Shown: positions 41,423-49,345 of the stretch, one piece after another | Layout of the letters: the number at the start of each line of letters is the position of its first letter | How positions within the stretch are numbered: the first letter of the stretch is position 1 | NCBI GenBank assembly: GCA_039818945.1 | Contig: JBCBSZ010000018.1 | Coordinates: 1-64,000, forward strand | Direction: 5' to 3' | Source: JBCBSZ01 sp039818945 | GTDB taxonomy: Bacteria > Actinomycetota > Acidimicrobiia > Acidimicrobiales > Poriferisodalaceae | Length of the DNA: 64,000 nucleotides | Notes under the pieces: model-generated | The model's database searches: none | The model's input: only the letters and a program-made list of their open reading frames with translations | What the model was told of the DNA's origin: nothing | Program-made: the position numbers and the translations under genes

Positions 41423-42115
41423 TCACTCCACGAGGTCGACGGTGGGCAGCGGCAGGTGGCACAGGCCGGGCAGGTAGGTGTCGAGGTCGCCGACGAAGCC
41501 GACGGCGCGCATCTGGTCGAGCGACCGACGGCTCCCGACCAGCCGGAACAGCTCGTAGGTGTCGGTCTCGATCGTGAGCCCCACGTCGCCCTCGCCGACC
41601 TCCCAGGTGCGGGTGCCGTCGGAACAGCGCACCGCGCCGAGACCGTTGGCGGCGAGGTCGTGCTCGACCATGTCGAACATGATGTCGAGGCTGAGCACGA
41701 CGCCCTCGCTCTCACGCTCGGCCGGGCGTCCGAGTGCGCAGGCGCCGTCGTGCTCGTGGGAGACGACGTCGTAGAGCAGGCCGGCGAACGACTGCGGCCG
41801 CTTCCGGATGATCGCCTCGAAGCCCGGGCCGGCGGCGTCGAACTCGTCGATCAGCTCGGCGACCGGCGTGTCGCGACGGACCTCGACCTGCGCGTCGACC
41901 CAGTCCTGCACGTCGCCGGTCGGGTTGCGACGGGCGACCAGGTCGGCGGCCACACCGGCGAGGTGCGCGGCGAGGTTGCGGACGGTCCAGTCCGGGCACG
42001 CGGGCACCACGACGTGTTCCTGCTCGGGCGTCAGACCGGCGAAGACCTCGCGCACGCGGGCGCGCGTCGCGGCGTACTCGACCGCGACCCGTTCGGGATC
42101 GATCTCGATGGCCAC
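41423..42115 (-). CDS. Maleylpyruvate isomerase/DinB family protein (mycothiol-type)
   Basis: The 230-residue protein shows the MDMPI N-terminal helix bundle: VVVPACPDWTVRNLAAHLAGVAADLVARR, with the conserved CPDWTV and HL residues that bind a divalent metal. DIMFDMVEHDLAANGLG lies in the middle, and a C-terminal sterol-carrier-like region follows. In actinobacteria such proteins use mycothiol as a cofactor for isomerisation or conjugation. It ends 4 bp upstream of the P450 start, so they are coupled. Confidence 0.88.
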   Translation of the reverse strand: MAIEIDPERVAVEYAATRARVREVFAGLTPEQEHVVVPACPDWTVRNLAAHLAGVAADLVARRNPTGDVQDWVDAQVEVRRDTPVAELIDEFDAAGPGFEAIIRKRPQSFAGLLYDVVSHEHDGACALGRPAERESEGVVLSLDIMFDMVEHDLAANGLGAVRCSDGTRTWEVGEGDVGLTIETDTYELFRLVGSRRSLDQMRAVGFVGDLDTYLPGLCHLPLPTVDLVE

Positions 42116-42119
42116 GTCC

Positions 42120-42137
42120 CCTCCCCGGTGGGGGAGG
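42120..42137. terminator. Strong hairpin between YjfB-like and MDMPI-like genes
   Basis: CCTCCCC-GGTG-GGGGAGG forms a 7-bp G-C stem. It lies after the reverse-strand YjfB-like gene and just before the MDMPI-like start, where the GGGGAGG arm also serves as the ribosome site on the reverse strand. No T-run follows, so it is at most a weak terminator or an RNA-structure switch. Confidence 0.3.
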
Positions 42138-42172
42138 CTAGTGGCCGACGGGTCGTCGACCCCCAGTCGGGA

Positions 42173-42379
42173 TCAGGCGTAGACGTCGACCGTGTCGCCG
42201 AGGCCGGGTGTCGACGGCGGAGGTGGGGCGGCTGCGGTCTCGACCACCTGCGAGGTGATCGTGGCGGCCTGCTCCATCGCCTTGTCGAGCACCGCGACGC
42301 CGACCGCATCGGCGCCGCCGGCGGCCTGCGTCGAGGCCTGCATCAGGGCTTGGTTCTGCGCGACTCCACCGATGTTCAT
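42173..42379 (-). CDS. YjfB-like putative motility protein
   Basis: The 68-residue product starts at ATG 42379: MNIGGVAQNQALMQASTQAAGG, then VGVAVLDKAMEQAATITSQVVE, then a Pro-rich tail. This matches the short YjfB-like family (PF14070), whose genes lie near flagellar loci in other bacteria. The conserved LDKAMxxA helix is present. No other flagellar gene is in the window, so its role here is open. Confidence 0.65.
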   Translation of the reverse strand: MNIGGVAQNQALMQASTQAAGGADAVGVAVLDKAMEQAATITSQVVETAAAPPPPSTPGLGDTVDVYA

Positions 42380-42435
42380 GGTCTCCTGATCGGACGATCA
42401 CGCACCGAACTTGAGTCTGCTCCTACGATGCGGGA

Positions 42436-42858
42436 ATGGCGCGCGACAAGTACATCCAGCACCTCCGTGAGGTCCCGCTCTTCTCGAAGCTCTCCAAGAA
42501 GGAGCTCAACGAGATCGCGCGGCTTTCCACCGAGTTGACCTTCAAGGACGGCAAGGAGCTCATGAAGGAGGGGGCGAGGGCGAACTCGTTCCTCGTCATC
42601 GTCGAGGGTGAGGCCGTCGTGAGGAAGAAGGGCCGCAAGGTCGCCACGCTCGGCCCGGGCGACTTCGCCGGCGAGCTCGCGCTCCTCCAGAACCGGGACC
42701 GCAACGCCACGGTCGTGGCGAGCGGTGAGCTGACCGCACTCGTCGTGGACCGGCGCGGCTTCCAGACGCTGCTCGACGACATCCCGGCCGTCACCAAGAA
42801 GATGCTGACGGCGGTGGCCGAGCGGCTCGGCGACATGGACTCCAAGGCGGTCCACTAG
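42436..42858 (+). CDS. Stand-alone cyclic-nucleotide-binding domain protein
   Basis: The 140-residue protein is a single cNMP-binding domain: LREVPLFSKLSKKELNEIARL at the N-terminus, the jelly-roll DGKELMKEGARANSFLVIVEGEAVV, and the phosphate-binding cassette GDFAGELALLQNRDRNATV with the conserved FAGELALL. No DNA-binding domain follows, so it is a sensor without its own effector, perhaps regulating by contact. It is divergent from the YjfB-like gene, 56 bp apart, which suggests linked control. Confidence 0.9.
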   Translation: MARDKYIQHLREVPLFSKLSKKELNEIARLSTELTFKDGKELMKEGARANSFLVIVEGEAVVRKKGRKVATLGPGDFAGELALLQNRDRNATVVASGELTALVVDRRGFQTLLDDIPAVTKKMLTAVAERLGDMDSKAVH

Positions 42859-42927
42859 CGCCGACGCCCGAACGGGTCGCGCCCGATCGGCGCGGCTACG
42901 GTCCCGACCGATCAGGGAGGGGTCCGC

Positions 42928-43761
42928 ATGGGACGTCTGGACGGCAGGGTCGCGCTCATCACCGGGGGCGCGTCGGGCATCGGTGAGGCGACCGCACGGC
43001 GCTTCGTCGACGAGGGGGCGAGCGTCGTGCTCGCCGACCTGCAGGACGATCGTGGCCAAGCGCTCGCAGCCGAGCTCGGCGCCGCCGCCCGCTTCGCCCA
43101 CTGCGACGTGCGAGACGAAGACGACCAGGCCGGCGCGGCGGCCCTGGCGGTCGAGGCGTTCGGACGGCTCGACATCGCGATCGCCAACGCCGGCATCGTC
43201 GGGGTGACGGGCCCGTTCGCCGAGACCCCGCTCGACGCCTGGCGGTTCTCGGTGGACGTGCTGCTCACCGGTGCGTTCCTCACCATGCGCGAAGCGGCGA
43301 AGGTGATGATCCCGCAGGGGTCGGGCGTGATCCTCGCCACGTCGAGCACCGCCGGCGTGCAGGGCGGCCTCGGCCCCCACGCCTACACGGCGGCCAAGCA
43401 CGGCGTCGTCGGCCTCGTGAAGACGGCGAGCTCCGAGCTGTTGGCCAGCGGCATCCGGGTGAACGGGGTCGCTCCGACCGGCATGGTGACCCCCCTGACC
43501 GCCGACGTGTCCGTCGGCGACGCGAACGACCTCGACCGGGCCCGCGCTGCGATGTCGCGTGGCCGACCGTTGGGTCGGGCCGGCGAGGCCGACGACGTCG
43601 CCAACGCCTTCCTCTTCCTCGCATCGGACGAGGGCGGCTACGTCAGCGGCCACACGCTGGTGATCGACGCCGGCGACACCACCGGTGGTTCGGCGGCGCG
43701 CTTCGCCAGCCAGGACACGGCGGTCCTCCGGGAGGCCGGCGGACGGGGGGTGCGGCCGTGA
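42928..43761 (+). CDS. Short-chain dehydrogenase/reductase
   Basis: The 277-residue protein has ALITGGASGIGEATARRF, ADLQDDRGQALAAEL (acidic residue suggesting NAD preference), NAGIVGVTGP, ATSSTAGVQ, YTAAKHG and a closing GGYVSGHTLVIDAG. An ATG after GGGAGGGG is the start. The stop overlaps the epoxide hydrolase start (GTGA), so the two enzymes probably act in sequence on one substrate. Confidence 0.92.
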   Translation: MGRLDGRVALITGGASGIGEATARRFVDEGASVVLADLQDDRGQALAAELGAAARFAHCDVRDEDDQAGAAALAVEAFGRLDIAIANAGIVGVTGPFAETPLDAWRFSVDVLLTGAFLTMREAAKVMIPQGSGVILATSSTAGVQGGLGPHAYTAAKHGVVGLVKTASSELLASGIRVNGVAPTGMVTPLTADVSVGDANDLDRARAAMSRGRPLGRAGEADDVANAFLFLASDEGGYVSGHTLVIDAGDTTGGSAARFASQDTAVLREAGGRGVRP

Positions 43762-44900
43762 GCGAGCTCACCCCGTTCGAGGTGCACGTCGACGACGAGG
43801 TCCTCGCCGACCTGCGCGCCCGGCTGTTGAACACGCGCTGGCCCGGCGGCATCGACGGTGCCGGCTGGCACTACGGCGCACCGCAGGACGAGGTCCGGCG
43901 GCTCTGCGATGCGTGGGTCGACTTCGACTGGCGTCGAGCCGAGGCGAAGATCAACTCCCACCCCCAGTTCCTCACCGAGATCGACGGCGAGACCGTCCAC
44001 TTCCTCCACGTCCGATCGCCACACACCGATGCCGTGCCGCTGCTGCTCACCCACGGGTGGCCCGGTTCGATCGCCGAGTTCCTCGACGTCATCGGACCGC
44101 TCGTCGACCCGCCCGCGCACGGCGGCGATGCGGGCGACGCCTTCCACCTCGTCGTGCCGTCGATCCCGGGCTACGGCTTCTCCGGTCCGACCCGGACCCA
44201 GGGCGTCCACATCCGGCGCGTCGCCGAGATGTGGGCCGAGCTGATGCGTCGTCTCGGCTACGACCGGTACGTCGCGCAGGGCGGCGACTGGGGGGCGATG
44301 ATCACCACCCACCTCGCGCTGGTCGACCCGGAGCACGTCGAGCGGATCCACCTGAACATGGTGGTGGCCCCGCCGGAGGAGGATCAGCTCGCCGACCTCA
44401 CCGACGACGAACAGGTCCGGCTGGGCGAGATGTTGCACTGGCAGGAGCACGAGACCGGGTACTCGGCGATCCACCGGACCCGACCCCAGACGCTCTCCTA
44501 CGGGCTGACGGACTCGCCCGCTGGCCTGGCCGGGTGGATCTACGAGAAGTTCCGCGTGTGGTCCGACGTCAGGGAGCCGACCGGCACGCCCTTCACCGAC
44601 GAGCAGCTGCTGACCAACCTCACGATCTACTGGGTGACCGGCACGATCCTGTCGTCGACCCGGCTCTACTTCGAGGTCAACCACGCCGGTCTGTGGGGCA
44701 CGGCGGGCGAGCGGGTCCAGGTACCGACCGGCGGCGCGATCTTCCGCAAGGAGATCATGCGCCCGTCGCGACGATGGGCGGAGCGGGCCTACGAGATGGT
44801 CCACTGGTCGGAGTTCGACCGCGGTGGGCACTTCGCCGCGCTCGAGGTGCCGGACCTGTGGATCCCGGAGGTCCGCGAGTGCTTCCGGGCGGTGCGGTAG
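43758..44900 (+). CDS. Epoxide hydrolase (EHN-type alpha/beta hydrolase)
   Basis: The 380-residue protein begins with the EHN domain (DDEVLADLRARLLNTRWPGGIDGAGWHYG), typical of microsomal-type epoxide hydrolases. An alpha/beta-hydrolase core follows: THGWPGSIAEFL with the HGWP oxyanion motif, and nucleophile Asp177 in QGGDWGAMI. Near the end are FDRGGHFAALEVPDL (catalytic His) and a lid Tyr region. It opens epoxides to diols in the cytoplasm. Coupled to an SDR, it could process an epoxide made by the nearby P450. Confidence 0.92.
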   Translation: MSELTPFEVHVDDEVLADLRARLLNTRWPGGIDGAGWHYGAPQDEVRRLCDAWVDFDWRRAEAKINSHPQFLTEIDGETVHFLHVRSPHTDAVPLLLTHGWPGSIAEFLDVIGPLVDPPAHGGDAGDAFHLVVPSIPGYGFSGPTRTQGVHIRRVAEMWAELMRRLGYDRYVAQGGDWGAMITTHLALVDPEHVERIHLNMVVAPPEEDQLADLTDDEQVRLGEMLHWQEHETGYSAIHRTRPQTLSYGLTDSPAGLAGWIYEKFRVWSDVREPTGTPFTDEQLLTNLTIYWVTGTILSSTRLYFEVNHAGLWGTAGERVQVPTGGAIFRKEIMRPSRRWAERAYEMVHWSEFDRGGHFAALEVPDLWIPEVRECFRAVR

Positions 44901-44901
44901 G

Positions 44902-45624
44902 TCAGGCGAGCGCCACCGCGGCCACGACGATGGCCAGCGGCACGAGGAAGAACGACAGACCGAACCCGAGGAGCACGACGAAGACGACGAGCTTCGCCCC
45001 GTAGCGGCCGCGATCGACGACCCGCCACATGTTCTGGTGCCCGTCGAAGTCCTGGATCTCGACGTCGAGCCACCGCTCGAGCCGATGCCGGACGTCGGGC
45101 ATCGTGAACATCAGCACCGCGGCCAACCAGGCGAAGTAGCAGACCGTGCCGGCGATGAGCGCGGCGACGTGCGGCTCGCCGGTGTCCGACGACGCTTCGG
45201 TCCTGACGCCGACGACGGTCGCGATCACGCCCGCGACGACGAGGACCAGCGGGAGCGTCACCGCACGAGAGATCCGGGTCTCCCGGTCGAGCCGCGGTCG
45301 GCCCCACCTCGGGCCGTGCTCCCTCCTCGTCGGCGTGCTCGGCGACGAGGGGGTCGCGCCATCGCCGGACGCGTGCGCCAGGAGCGCGGACACCGCCTCG
45401 TCCAACGTCACGAGCCGCTCGGCCGCCGTTCCGGCTCGCCGGTCGGTGGCGGCGGTGGCGAGGAGCGCGAACCCGCCGTCGACGGGCGCTGCGTCCATCG
45501 AGCTCGCCCCGATGCGGACCCGCACGAACTCCTCGGAGCGCTGCAGCGCCGCGACGAGTGCTGCTTCGGAGACCGCACCCTCCGCGTCGACGCCGTCGAT
45601 CGACAACACGGCGTTGCGCGTCAT
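44902..45624 (-). CDS. Uncharacterised membrane protein
   Basis: The 240-residue protein begins at ATG 45624. A soluble N-terminal half with GFALLATAATDRRAG is followed by about four membrane helices: TLPLVLVVAGVIATVVGV, HVAALIAGTVCYFAWLAAVL, and a C-terminal pair ending FFLVPLAIVVAAVALA. Between them lies an amphipathic cytoplasmic segment, RHRLERWLDVEIQDFDG. I do not recognise a family. It is convergent with the epoxide hydrolase gene, one base apart. The 143 bp upstream (45625-45767) show no feature I can name. Confidence 0.7.
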   Translation of the reverse strand: MTRNAVLSIDGVDAEGAVSEAALVAALQRSEEFVRVRIGASSMDAAPVDGGFALLATAATDRRAGTAAERLVTLDEAVSALLAHASGDGATPSSPSTPTRREHGPRWGRPRLDRETRISRAVTLPLVLVVAGVIATVVGVRTEASSDTGEPHVAALIAGTVCYFAWLAAVLMFTMPDVRHRLERWLDVEIQDFDGHQNMWRVVDRGRYGAKLVVFVVLLGFGLSFFLVPLAIVVAAVALA

Positions 45625-45767
45625 CTCCGCCTCCTCGGTCCTCGTGCGCGTCGGGCCGCGCACGAGTCCGCCCGCCGCCGGTCGGCGGGGCAGCGTAGGC
45701 GGGCGCCCCGGCTCCGGCACCCGCCCGCACCCACGGCTGGTGGTCGCACGGGCACCGCCCGCCGAGC

Positions 45768-48050
45768 TCAGGCCGCCAGGCGAGCGCCGAGCAGCCCGGC
45801 GCCGCGGCGCCGGTTGGCTCGGGAGGTGATCGTCGACGCCGTCCAGGCGGCCGCGGCGACGAGCGCGGGGACGCCGACGGCGAGCACGACGGTGCCGACC
45901 CAGGGCACGGTCGGCAGCCCGGCGTCCCAGGTGCGCCGGACGACGGCCACGGCGAGGTAGCCCAGTGGGAGCGCGAGCGCGATGCCCGTCGCCGCCTGGA
46001 TCCACGCCGTGGTGGCGGCGAGGCGAGCCACGGTCCGGGGCGGCGCGCCGACGGCGTGCAGGACGCTGCGCTCGGGCCGGTTCTCGGCCGCGGTGAGGGC
46101 GAGACCGGCGCCGACGACGCCCGACACGAGGAGGGTGGCCAGACCGACCGCGACCGTGGTGACCAGACCGGACTCCCGCGTCGGCTCGGTACGACCGTCG
46201 AACCACCAGAAGCCGTCGCGTTCGCCCCCGCCAGGAGCGCCGGCATCGGCGTCCCCATCGAGGAACGGCGAGCTGCCGCCGTCGGTCTGGAGGATCTGCC
46301 GGAGCAGCCGCTCGCCGTCGCGGTCGATCTCGGAAGCGAACACGAGTCGACGACCGGCCGGGCCGAGGTCTCCTCGGATCTCCTCGACCTCCGCCCCGGG
46401 GAACCAGTCGGTGATGTCCGCGAGCAGCGGCCCGGGGAACGGCGGTGCCTCCGGCGCGACGTCGTCGATCAACCGGTCGGTGGGTACCCAGAACAGCTCC
46501 ACGGTGTTCGGCGGGAGGCGCTGCTCGCGGCGCTCGGCGTCGGCGAGCTGCTCGGCGTCGCTCGTCGCGGCGATGGTCATCGCCACCATCGCGAGGCCGG
46601 CGACCGCCGCCGTGCCGGCGATGATCCCCGCGCTGCGACGGCGGTCGCGGTCGAGCTCGCGGGTGGCCAGCCGGGCCACGCCCGAGGCGCGCCGACCGAG
46701 GCGACCGATCATCGCCACGACCATGCCCGCGCCGAGCACCACGGCGGCCAGGAGCGCGAGCCCGCCGACGACCCCTGCGAGGAGCCCCTCATCGCCGTCC
46801 TGCTGCTGCCGGCTGGCGTTGGCGAGCAGGACCAGACCGGAGACGGCCGCCACGGCGGCGACGGGAGCGTGCCATCGCGGCGCAAGCGGCTGGGGACGTC
46901 GACCGGCCAGGGCGCTCAGCAGCGGCACCCGGCTCGCCGTCCGCGCCGGCACGGCCGCGGCCATCGTCGCCGACACCGTGGCCGTGACCACGATCGCCGT
47001 CAGATCCAGCGGTGCGAACCGGCGACCGTCGAGTCGCTCACCGCCCACGGACTCGACGAAGGACCACGCGACCGAGACCGCGACGGTGCCGCCGACGATG
47101 CCGACGAGCGCGCCGAGCGCACCACTCCACGCCCCCTGCAGCGCGAGCGACCGCCGCACGACCGGTTCCGGTGCGCCGTTGACCCCGAGCTGTCCCACCG
47201 TCACGAGCTGGCGACGCGCGCTGGTGGCGAACGCCGCCGCCACCACCACGCCCACCACGGCCAGGCCGACGACACCGAACACCCAGATCCACACCAGCGT
47301 CGCCTGGTCGGCGCTCGGGAACCGCAACTCGGCGGTCGCACGGTCCTGGACCCAGACGTCGCCGCGACTGATCCGGGACACCGCGGTCGCCACCTGCGCA
47401 TCGGTCGTCTCATCCGGGAGATCGACCAGCAGCCGAGCGGTCAACGCGCCGTCACGGATCGTTGCACGGTCGAGGGCGCCGAGCACCACGAACGGATCGT
47501 CGAGCGACCGGCCCCGACGGCCGACACCGACGACCGTCCACTCGGCCTCGGGCCGGATCGCTTCGATCTCGGCACCGATGTCGACACCCCACTCATCGGC
47601 CAGATCGGGGTGGAGGAGGATCTCGTCCTCGTCGATCGGAGCACGCCCGCGCTCGATGTCGACGATGCCGTCGGTGATCGGGTCGTCGAGAGGGAGGTCG
47701 TCGAGACCGACCGACGACAGGACCCGCTCGCCGTCGGCGCGCGCCACCACGACGTCCGCCCACAGCCCAGCGACCGGCACGATGCGCGACCCGATCGGGA
47801 GCTCCTGGTCCACCAACGAACGCACCCGATCCGGGAACTCGCTGCCGCCGATCGAGACGGCCAGGTCCGCCTGGCCGTACTCGTACTCGTAGAGCTCGAG
47901 CCCGCTGTCGTCACCGGCCCGGAAGATCATGCTGGCGCCGGTCATCCCCGCGACGGGCAGGGCGATCAGCATCATCACGAGCGCCGTCCGGCCCGGACGC
48001 CGGCGGACCTCGCGCCAGGCCAGTCGGGCCGCGAGCCGTCGGCTGCTCAC
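45768..48050 (-). CDS. FtsX-type ABC transporter permease (MacB/LolC-like)
   Basis: From GTG 48050 the protein has 760 residues with two FtsX domains. The first hydrophobic segment (TALVMMLIALPVAGMTG) is followed by a 200-residue outer domain. A membrane block around 265-440 contains VTVGQLGVNGAPEPVVRRSLALQG, and the last block includes RSVLHAVGAPPRTVARLA, the typical FtsX cytoplasmic loop. Such permeases move lipids, peptides or antibiotics, or work as mechanotransmitters. It is coupled by GTGA to its ATPase and both are under a PadR regulator, a layout common for antibiotic-peptide defence transporters. Confidence 0.9.
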   Translation of the reverse strand: MSSRRLAARLAWREVRRRPGRTALVMMLIALPVAGMTGASMIFRAGDDSGLELYEYEYGQADLAVSIGGSEFPDRVRSLVDQELPIGSRIVPVAGLWADVVVARADGERVLSSVGLDDLPLDDPITDGIVDIERGRAPIDEDEILLHPDLADEWGVDIGAEIEAIRPEAEWTVVGVGRRGRSLDDPFVVLGALDRATIRDGALTARLLVDLPDETTDAQVATAVSRISRGDVWVQDRATAELRFPSADQATLVWIWVFGVVGLAVVGVVVAAAFATSARRQLVTVGQLGVNGAPEPVVRRSLALQGAWSGALGALVGIVGGTVAVSVAWSFVESVGGERLDGRRFAPLDLTAIVVTATVSATMAAAVPARTASRVPLLSALAGRRPQPLAPRWHAPVAAVAAVSGLVLLANASRQQQDGDEGLLAGVVGGLALLAAVVLGAGMVVAMIGRLGRRASGVARLATRELDRDRRRSAGIIAGTAAVAGLAMVAMTIAATSDAEQLADAERREQRLPPNTVELFWVPTDRLIDDVAPEAPPFPGPLLADITDWFPGAEVEEIRGDLGPAGRRLVFASEIDRDGERLLRQILQTDGGSSPFLDGDADAGAPGGGERDGFWWFDGRTEPTRESGLVTTVAVGLATLLVSGVVGAGLALTAAENRPERSVLHAVGAPPRTVARLAATTAWIQAATGIALALPLGYLAVAVVRRTWDAGLPTVPWVGTVVLAVGVPALVAAAAWTASTITSRANRRRGAGLLGARLAA

Positions 48051-48775
48051 GAGAGCACCGTGGCGGGGAGGTCGGTGTCGGCGGGCCGCGACTGGTCGAC
48101 CACCCGGCCGTCGCGGAGGAAGGCGATCCGATCCGCCCACGACGCCAGGCGCGGCTCGTGGGTCACCATCACGACCGCGGTGCCCTCGGCGGCCAGCTCG
48201 GCGAGCAGCGCCACGATGAGATCGCTGGTGGCGGTGTCGAGCGCGCCGGTCGGCTCGTCGGCGAGGATCAGGCCCCGCCCGCCGACGATCGCCCTCGCGA
48301 TCGCGACCCGCTGGCGCTCCCCGCCCGAGAGGTCGTCGGGGAACGCGTCGCCGCGACCCGGGAGTCCGACGCGATCGAGGGCGTGAGCCGCCTCGGTCCG
48401 GGCGGTGCGGACCGCGACGCCATCGAGCTCCAGCGGCAGCATCACGTTCTCCAGCGCGGTGAGCGCGGGGACGAGGTTGAGCTCCTGGAACACGTACCCG
48501 ACCTCCTGGCGGCGGAGCCGGGCGAGCTCGGCCACCGTCACATCGGCGAGATCCCGCCCGTGGACGAGCACCTGGCCGGCGCTCGGATGCTCCAATCCGC
48601 CGGCGAGGTGCAGCAGCGTCGACTTCCCGCAGCCGGACGGACCCATCACGGAGACGAACTCGCCCGGCTCGACGACGAGCGACACGCCGCGGAGGGCCCA
48701 GACCTCGGCCGAGCCCCGACCGAAGGCCTTCACGACCTCGCGGTACTCGAGCGATGGGTGGGTGGTGGCGGTCAT
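48047..48775 (-). CDS. ABC transporter ATP-binding protein (MacB/LolD-like)
   Basis: ATG 48775 gives 242 residues with Walker A MGPSGCGKST near residue 44, a Q-loop in VGYVFQELNLVPALTALENV, signature LSGGERQRVAIARAIV, and Walker B GLILADEPTGALD. It is the typical partner of FtsX permeases. It starts with an ATGA overlap on the PadR gene. The longer open frame upstream is a shadow of PadR. Confidence 0.93.
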   Translation of the reverse strand: MTATTHPSLEYREVVKAFGRGSAEVWALRGVSLVVEPGEFVSVMGPSGCGKSTLLHLAGGLEHPSAGQVLVHGRDLADVTVAELARLRRQEVGYVFQELNLVPALTALENVMLPLELDGVAVRTARTEAAHALDRVGLPGRGDAFPDDLSGGERQRVAIARAIVGGRGLILADEPTGALDTATSDLIVALLAELAAEGTAVVMVTHEPRLASWADRIAFLRDGRVVDQSRPADTDLPATVLS

Positions 48776-49299
48776 CCGGTCTCCGTTCCGAGCGCGGTCA
48801 GTCGGGTCTCGCACAGGTCGAGCCATCGGAGATCGGCCTCCGCCCGCACGATCAGCGCGTCCGCCACCAGCTCCGCGGCCAGCGATCCCCCGGACGGCGC
48901 GGCGGTGGCCCGCGTCGTTCGCCGCCGCCGCTGCAGCAGGCCGAACAGCGCCGAGCGCTGGTGGTCGATCACCGTGCGGGCCTGGTCGGTGCCCTGCTCG
49001 ACCGCCATGAGGATCTTGAGGAGCAGCTCGTCGCGGGGTGGGGGCTCGTCGGCCAGTACCACGTCCCACCACTCCCCCAGCTCGCCCAGGCCGGCCGCGG
49101 TGATCGTGTAGCGCTTCTGCTCCTCGGCCTCGTCGACGGTGACCAGACCGTCTCGCTCGAGGCGGTCCAGGGTCGTGTAGACCTGCCCGACGTTGAGGGG
49201 CCAGACCCCACCGGTCGCCGCCTCGAACGTCGTCTTCAGCTGGTAGCCGTAGCGGGGCTGTTCGCGGAGCAGCGCGAGGAGGCCGTGCTTCACTGCCAT
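48772..49299 (-). CDS. PadR-family transcriptional regulator
   Basis: The 175-residue protein has the PadR winged helix (KHGLLALLREQPRYGYQLKTTFE, then VGQVYTTLDRLERDGLV, then KRYTITAAGLGEL). A C-terminal helical dimerisation domain, the Vir_act_alpha_C region, follows. Its start codon lies inside a perfect 32-bp palindrome, implying tight autoregulation of the padR-ATPase-permease operon. The inducer is likely a hydrophobic compound moved by the transporter. Confidence 0.93.
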   Translation of the reverse strand: MAVKHGLLALLREQPRYGYQLKTTFEAATGGVWPLNVGQVYTTLDRLERDGLVTVDEAEEQKRYTITAAGLGELGEWWDVVLADEPPPRDELLLKILMAVEQGTDQARTVIDHQRSALFGLLQRRRRTTRATAAPSGGSLAAELVADALIVRAEADLRWLDLCETRLTALGTETG

Positions 49300-49329
49300 A
49301 GATACCGAGTATGCATACTCGGTATCTAT
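49298..49329. promoter_or_regulatory. Perfect 32-bp palindrome over the PadR start codon
   Basis: The left half ATAGATACCGAGTATG is followed directly by its exact complement CATACTCGGTATCTAT, with no spacer. It overlaps two bases of the PadR start codon (49297-49299). The inner GTATGCATAC fits PadR-type sites, where AT-rich dyads with ATG/CAT cores are bound. Because it covers the start, it would stop both transcription and translation. No ribosome site is visible upstream of ATG 49299, so the mRNA may be leaderless. Confidence 0.8.
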
Positions 49330-49345
49330 AGGTCAACCTCCGTCG

